Shown here one piece after another: positions 30,431-34,165 of a DNA stretch of 34,165 nt (within the stretch, counting starts at the first letter, position 1; the number at the start of each line of letters is the position of its first letter). The stretch lies in contig NZ_CAMLSE010000055.1 of NCBI RefSeq assembly GCF_946482605.1, positions 1-34,165 on the forward strand. The letters run 5' to 3'. Under the pieces are notes generated by a model. It was not told the origin of the DNA and made no database searches. It saw nothing but the letters and a program-made list of their open reading frames with translations. The stretch comes from an uncultured Dyadobacter sp. Its GTDB lineage: Bacteria; Bacteroidota; Bacteroidia; Cytophagales; Spirosomataceae. Position numbers and translations under genes: made by a program.

Positions 30431-30789
30431 ATGGTCAGGATTTTGGATTTTCCTGAAATTTAAAGGAACGCTTCCGACGCTGCAAATAGGAAGTTGCCAA
30501 AAACATTCAATCAATGATGTCTATTTCCAGGATCAATGCGGCACCACAGCGACACGGCGGGTCACGAGAGACACCCAATCTTGAAACTATGTTTCGCTAA
30601 GCAGCCGCAAGCCACCAAAACGGCAGCAATTCATGATGCATAAATAAATGAGGGCAACTCCGGAGAATTGCCCTCATTTATTCCAAACCTGTAAACTAGC
30701 TTCCTTCAATTTTAGCCGGAAATGCTGCCGCAAAGCATCGCTCCGCATCGACCGAACCAAACGGTTCTCTTACTCCGGCATTACCGGCC
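30431..30789. other. Gene-free stretch upstream of the SGNH hydrolase gene
   Basis: 359 bases without a convincing gene. It contains the strong hairpin at 30643-30682. Short open frames on both strands have no family signal and no consistent codon pattern. The part from 30431 to about 30515 should carry the SGNH promoter, but no TAnnTTTG box is found. Confidence 0.6.
30643..30682 (-). terminator. Strong terminator hairpin
   Basis: Perfect 15-base arms AATAAATGAGGGCAA (30643-30657) and TTGCCCTCATTTATT (30668-30682), 10-base loop whose centre CTCCGGAG is itself palindromic. Its A/T-rich base gives an A/U-rich flank on both sides. It is about 108 bases past the end of the minus-strand gene that stops at 30790 and probably ends that transcript. 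Confidence 0.7.
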
Positions 30790-31248
30790 TCAGGCAAAAA
30801 AGCTCGGCCTTTGCAGATAGCCCGGATGCCAGCTGGCATCGCGGCGGCGTAATGCACGTGCGATGGTAAGAATGCGCTCGTGGCGATCGTTCTGATGCGC
30901 TTCCGGACTCTGAGCGGTCAGGTATTCGCCTACGATTTCCCATTCAAACGAGTCGGTCTTCGAATCGTAGATACCCACCGGAACCCGGTTGCCGTCGGTA
31001 AGCATTAAGCCCTGCACCGATTGCGCATCCTCCTGCGTAGCACATCCCACATGCTGATACTGGTCATTCAGGAGATACACCACGGAGTAGCGGTTTTCGG
31101 AATGTTCCTTATCCCGCCATCCTCTTGCACTATTAATCGCTTTATGAGCGGCCGAACGCCTGTTGGCACGCATAGGAAAAATCTGTTCAATGAATGCGCG
31201 GAAACCTGTCGCCGCATTCTTGCTTTCATGGTTTTGTACTTGTTTCAT
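30790..31248 (-). CDS. Hypothetical protein (152 aa)
   Basis: A cytoplasmic protein from the ATG at 31248 (MKQVQNHESKNAATGFRAFI); an in-frame ATG at 31290 would add a 14-residue tail without support. The N-terminal part is basic (FPMRANRRSAAHKAINSARG), and the middle contains strand-like phrases NRYSVVYLLNDQYQHVGCAT and RVPVGIYDSKTDSFEWEIV. The C-terminus RALRRRDASWHPGYLQRPSF is rich in Arg. No family is recognised. A minus-strand TACTTTTG (31413-31406) could be its -7 box, but the leader would then be about 150 bases. Confidence 0.55.
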   Translation of the reverse strand: MKQVQNHESKNAATGFRAFIEQIFPMRANRRSAAHKAINSARGWRDKEHSENRYSVVYLLNDQYQHVGCATQEDAQSVQGLMLTDGNRVPVGIYDSKTDSFEWEIVGEYLTAQSPEAHQNDRHERILTIARALRRRDASWHPGYLQRPSFFA

Positions 31249-31581
31249 CACTTTCTGCTTTAAATTTACTCCGGACCGTCGCCCCAACATTCAGGCCATT
31301 TTACAAACACGGCAAAATACAAAATCAAAACAATTTATCCCTATCTTGAAATTGGAACAATCCGGGTCTCAATACTTAAAACTAATATTGTTTATCAATA
31401 GTTTACAAAAGTAAGGTTTGTTTCAAACAATGCGCAAAACTTCTTCAATCACTCTATCAATGTATTAGAATTATACCAAAAGTTGCATGGTAACAGTACC
31501 ACATCCGGTTGAAATGTAACCTAAAAAAGCCATCCGGTTTTGTTTCCGGATGGCTTTTACATATTGATTATTTCGCTACGA
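31249..31581. other. Gene-free AT-rich stretch between two small genes
   Basis: 333 bases with no convincing gene. It holds the terminator at 31525-31558 and the possible -7 box at 31406-31413. The rest is AT-rich with nothing recognisable. Confidence 0.6.
31525..31558 (-). terminator. Terminator after the 66-aa gene
   Basis: Perfect 13-base arms AAAAGCCATCCGG (31525-31537) and CCGGATGGCTTTT (31546-31558) with an 8-base loop. On the minus strand it runs on into TTTTTTAGG, the T-run of a standard intrinsic terminator, 23 bases past the stop codon of the small gene. Confidence 0.85.
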
Positions 31582-31782
31582 TCACCCGTGATAGGCGTCC
31601 TGCATATATGCTTCTTCGATCAGTCTTTTGATATCTTCTTCACATTCTTTCACCCGCAGCGAAATACTCGTGGCAAGCCAGATGGTACATCCGTGGCTGT
31701 ACCCCATGTAGTACAGGATTTTTTCAACACTTACATTCAAACTTTCGTCGAATTCGCCGGTTACTTTAATAAATCGCATCAT
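31582..31782 (-). CDS. Small hypothetical protein (66 aa)
   Basis: MMRFIKVTGEFDESLNVSVE, then KILYYMGYSHGCTIWLATS and the acidic helix VKECEEDIKRLIEEAYM. It is a small soluble protein with a strand-helix-strand look, no signal and no known family. The strong terminator placed directly after its stop codon supports it as a real gene. The first two codons are both ATG; either may be used. Confidence 0.6.
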   Translation of the reverse strand: MMRFIKVTGEFDESLNVSVEKILYYMGYSHGCTIWLATSISLRVKECEEDIKRLIEEAYMQDAYHG

Positions 31783-31889
31783 GGGTCATAAGTAGTTTGA
31801 TTTACCTAAATATAAACAATCCACTTCGATTATCCCTATTTTTCAATGCTAAATTCCTATAAAATTCCGTTCAAGATCAGGTTATGCAT

Positions 31890-32243
31890 TCAGGAATCGG
31901 ACGCTTCGAGCATTTTCCTGAGTACCACGGCCTGATTCTCCGTTTCGGTTTTGGCAGCGTACAATAGCGTAACGACTTGCCATTCCGAAACCAGCGACTG
32001 CAATTCCTGAAAAGCCGAGGAGCCTTTCAGCTCGGCGTGATACCGCCGGACAAACTCCTCCCAATTTTCCATATCGTGGTGAAACCATTTTCTCAACTCG
32101 TGGGAAGGCGCAACCTCCTTCATCCATTTGTCGACAGCCGCGGCTTCCTTCGTCAGTCCGCGCGGCCAGAGCCGGTCGACCAATATGCGATAGCCGTCGG
32201 CAGTCGTAGCCGGCTCGTAGATTCTCTTGGTCTGAATTTTCAT
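31890..32243 (-). CDS. DUF488-family protein
   Basis: A 117-residue cytoplasmic protein with the full DUF488 pattern: KRIYEPATTADGYRILVDRL, then WPRGLTKEAA, KWMKEVAPSHELRKWFHHD, EEFVRRYHAEL and VVTLLYAAKTETENQAVVL. The RLWPRG and APS-x-ELRKWF segments are the most conserved parts of the family. Its function is unknown in general; the conserved Arg and His residues suggest a catalytic or nucleic-acid site. The gene starts 18 bases after the stop of the lipoprotein gene upstream on the same strand, so the two may be cotranscribed. Confidence 0.88.
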   Translation of the reverse strand: MKIQTKRIYEPATTADGYRILVDRLWPRGLTKEAAAVDKWMKEVAPSHELRKWFHHDMENWEEFVRRYHAELKGSSAFQELQSLVSEWQVVTLLYAAKTETENQAVVLRKMLEASDS

Positions 32244-32261
32244 AGGCTTAATAGTAAAGGG

Positions 32262-33617
32262 TCAATGCTGCTTAAAGTTAGCCAGCCGTGCGGGCTTCCG
32301 CCCTATTCCGAAACTATTTTTTATCCTGAATTCCCCTGCGGCCGGTAACGCCTGAAGACCGGCAGGGCAAGGGCCTGGCAGCATGTAAAATGTACCGTTG
32401 AAATGACCTTGAATGTATTCGACGCCGTTCACTATGCTGATCTGCGTGATGGTTACACCCCCACCCGATACGCGCATCGCATTTTTAGCACAGTCGACAT
32501 TCGAAGAAATCCAACCAGGCTCACCGCCGTACGAACGCGAAAATTCCGCCCAGGCGCCGCTCTGGAACTGTTCATGATAGCTGTAAAGCCCATTAGGCTT
32601 GTCAGCCCTGATCCGATTGACGAAAATATTGAGCGACTGCGAGGGCTTATCATTCCAGCCCCCGATGTGAACGCCGCTGCCTTCCCACATGAAAGTCATA
32701 TTCTCCCAGTCAAATGGCGTACCTCCAAATGTACCCCTGAAATAATCCTTACCCACCAGGATTTGCCTGACGACCTGCAACTTTGTTTTTCTTCCCTTAA
32801 GAGTGATCTCCGCAACAACAGTGACCGGATTACTTGCCGGTTTTTTGGTGGGCGCCGTGAAAGTAGCCTTATAGACGTCATCAAAAAATTGCTCCTCCTT
32901 CGGACCATCGGATTTGACACTTCCATTGACAGCTCCGCCTAGCACCTGCCAGCTTATCTCCTGGACCTGCAAGTCCCCTGCGCCTTCATGCTCGAGATGT
33001 ATTACTGTAAGTACATTACTAATATGAAGTTCCAATTCCACCGACCCGCCCAATTCCACATATTCCGCTCCCTTAGGCCCTCCCGCCAGTCCGATGTTTT
33101 CAATAATGGCCAGCTCATAAGCAGTCCAGTCGCTAAAATGAGGCATTGCGGTTGTAATGGTATGTAAAATGGTATCCACTAAGACGTCGGGGGTACGATA
33201 CCATTTACGATCTTCGCCCTGTGTGGCCACCCGGAATGCCTCCGCATCGTTTGCCGAGACCCTGTGAGGATCATATGAAAAGGTAAGGGAGGCCGGTTTG
33301 GCGAAAGTAGTCCCTTCAGGCAAAAAACGGTACGCAAGGCCCAGGCCATTGGGTGCGTGATTGGTAATGGGCTGAATGCTGATTTGGGTTGGTTTCGCCA
33401 GCGCGCCCGCCGGTATCACCAATTGGACCCGATCGTCCGAAGAGCTGATGGTGCCCCCATCCGGGCCGATGGTTTTTACCGCAAGCTCTCCGTCAGGCAC
33501 GCCGACTTCCGTACCTCCGCCATTGAAGCTGACCAAATTCGGGTCATCGTTTTTGCACCCGGAGAGCCAGCCGGCCATTAAAATGATTAAAAAAAGTAAT
33601 TTTTGAGTTGTTTTCAT
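32262..33617 (-). CDS. Large exported lipoprotein with ZU5-like domain
   Basis: A 451-residue lipoprotein. The start at 33617 gives MKTTQKLLFLIILMAGWLSG followed by Cys21; the frame is open to 33647, but that would bury the signal. The N-terminal part TIGPDGGTISSSDDRVQLVI, then PAGALAKPTQISIQPI, is the ZU5-like pattern seen in many surface lipoproteins, continued by LTFSYD and a WTAYEL stretch. The last part, GTFGGTPFDWENMTFMWEGS and beyond, is strand-rich, ends with a second domain of unknown type and contains Cys residues that could pair. It is probably surface-exposed in the outer membrane. Confidence 0.72.
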   Translation of the reverse strand: MKTTQKLLFLIILMAGWLSGCKNDDPNLVSFNGGGTEVGVPDGELAVKTIGPDGGTISSSDDRVQLVIPAGALAKPTQISIQPITNHAPNGLGLAYRFLPEGTTFAKPASLTFSYDPHRVSANDAEAFRVATQGEDRKWYRTPDVLVDTILHTITTAMPHFSDWTAYELAIIENIGLAGGPKGAEYVELGGSVELELHISNVLTVIHLEHEGAGDLQVQEISWQVLGGAVNGSVKSDGPKEEQFFDDVYKATFTAPTKKPASNPVTVVAEITLKGRKTKLQVVRQILVGKDYFRGTFGGTPFDWENMTFMWEGSGVHIGGWNDKPSQSLNIFVNRIRADKPNGLYSYHEQFQSGAWAEFSRSYGGEPGWISSNVDCAKNAMRVSGGGVTITQISIVNGVEYIQGHFNGTFYMLPGPCPAGLQALPAAGEFRIKNSFGIGRKPARLANFKQH

Positions 33618-33740
33618 GACTAAACCAGGTTGTTTTATTTCACACAAAACAACCTGGAAGCCTGCACAACCCGTCTGATCTTTCGCGCCAGTAATGTGTC
33701 ATTTCACGCCACTGAGTAAACGGTGCAGTGTAATGAGGCC

Positions 33741-34165
33741 TTAATTTAGTCCTCTGAAAGCGGAAGGCGACTGGCCGGTTTTGGTTTTAAATATCTTGGT
33801 AAAATGGGAAGGATGCTCAAAACCCAGTTCGTAGGCGATTTCACTGATCGAATGCTCTGTTCCCCAAAGCAGCGACTTAGCCTTGTCTATCAGCCGCAGA
33901 TGAATGTGCTCCTGGGTGGTTTTGCCCGTGTACCGGTTGAGCAGATCCGACAGATAGTTTGGTGAAAGATTCAGTTCGGAGGCGAAATATTTGACTCCCG
34001 GCAGGCCGGTTTCAATAAGCGTATCCTTTGCAAAATAGGCATTCAATAACCGGTCGAACTGCTGCACGACATCGGAACTGACTTTGGAACGGGTGTAAAA
34101 CTGACGATCATAAAACCGGTCGCAGTAATGGAGCAGCAACGCTATATTCGCGATGATCAACTGCT
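33741..34165 (-). CDS. AraC-family transcriptional regulator, C-terminal part
   Basis: The gene enters from the right edge; its N-terminal sensing domain lies outside the window, so the open frame seen is partial. The first residues seen (QLIIANIALLLHYCDRFYDR, then QFYTRSK) are the linker helix that joins the sensing half to the DNA-binding half in Bacteroidota AraC proteins. The DNA-binding domain has two helix-turn-helix units: FASELNLSPNYLSDLLNRYT and ISEIAYELGFEHPSHFTKIF, with the family signature GFEHPSHFTKIFKTKTGQSP, ending FRGLN. It probably controls genes outside the window; the lipoprotein gene 123 bases downstream is on the same strand. Confidence 0.92.
   Translation of the reverse strand, partial: QLIIANIALLLHYCDRFYDRQFYTRSKVSSDVVQQFDRLLNAYFAKDTLIETGLPGVKYFASELNLSPNYLSDLLNRYTGKTTQEHIHLRLIDKAKSLLWGTEHSISEIAYELGFEHPSHFTKIFKTKTGQSPSAFRGLN

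Overview
The window looks like chromosome of a Bacteroidota bacterium, most probably Cytophagales (a Dyadobacter-like member of Spirosomaceae). This rests on the SusC/SusD pair under an ECF sigma factor and a FecR-type anti-sigma factor with a DUF4974 tail, many lipoproteins and exported hypothetical proteins, the single-chain PurL of about 1220 residues, the lack of Shine-Dalgarno sites, and several promoter -7 boxes of the TAnnTTTG type. The genus is inference; no rRNA or tRNA gene was seen.

Layout. 1-2.8 kb: start of a probable methyltransferase, a ScyD/ScyE-like propeller lipoprotein and an AI-2E family membrane protein sharing a perfect bidirectional terminator, and a small unknown gene. 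2.9-5.3 kb: a Fpg/Nei DNA glycosylase convergent with a three-gene HipBST-type toxin-antitoxin operon preceded by repeated operator-like sites. 5.3-13.9 kb: a glycan or nutrient uptake locus on the minus strand, running sigma factor, FecR, SusC with an N-terminal STN domain, SusD, then a purine-rich repeat and a lipoprotein. 14-17.4 kb: small helix-turn-helix-like protein, 2H phosphoesterase with a small upstream partner, an exported unknown protein and a GH29 alpha-L-fucosidase. 17.5-19.95 kb: an AT-rich island with a KAP P-loop NTPase, two small genes (28 and 80 codons) that share a duplicated start-site sequence, a small VbhA-like (Fic antitoxin-like) protein and a possible remnant with DGxN repeats. 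19.96-23.4 kb: RlaP-like nucleotidyltransferase, a TetR regulator divergent from a membrane protein/cupin pair, and a Bro-N/DinD-like protein. 23.5-28 kb: purL and a VapBC module. 28-34.2 kb: DUF6644-like/DUF6152 pair, DUF4468 protein, SGNH hydrolase, small unknowns, DUF488 protein, a ZU5-like lipoprotein and the end of an AraC regulator.

How the parts work together. The sigma factor, FecR and STN-SusC form a trans-envelope signalling circuit that should switch on SusC/SusD when substrate binds outside. No degradative enzyme sits inside that gene run; the fucosidase 2.7 kb away is only a possible partner. HipBST and VapBC are self-contained, autoregulated modules, and an orphan Fic-antitoxin-like gene would make a third, decayed one. 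The TetR gene probably controls itself and the divergent membrane protein/cupin pair through a repeated GGACA..GACC motif. The items most likely to be new are the 28/80-codon pair with its duplicated start site and enclosing attenuator-like repeat, the HipT with a changed Gly-rich loop, and the orphan Fic-antitoxin-like locus.
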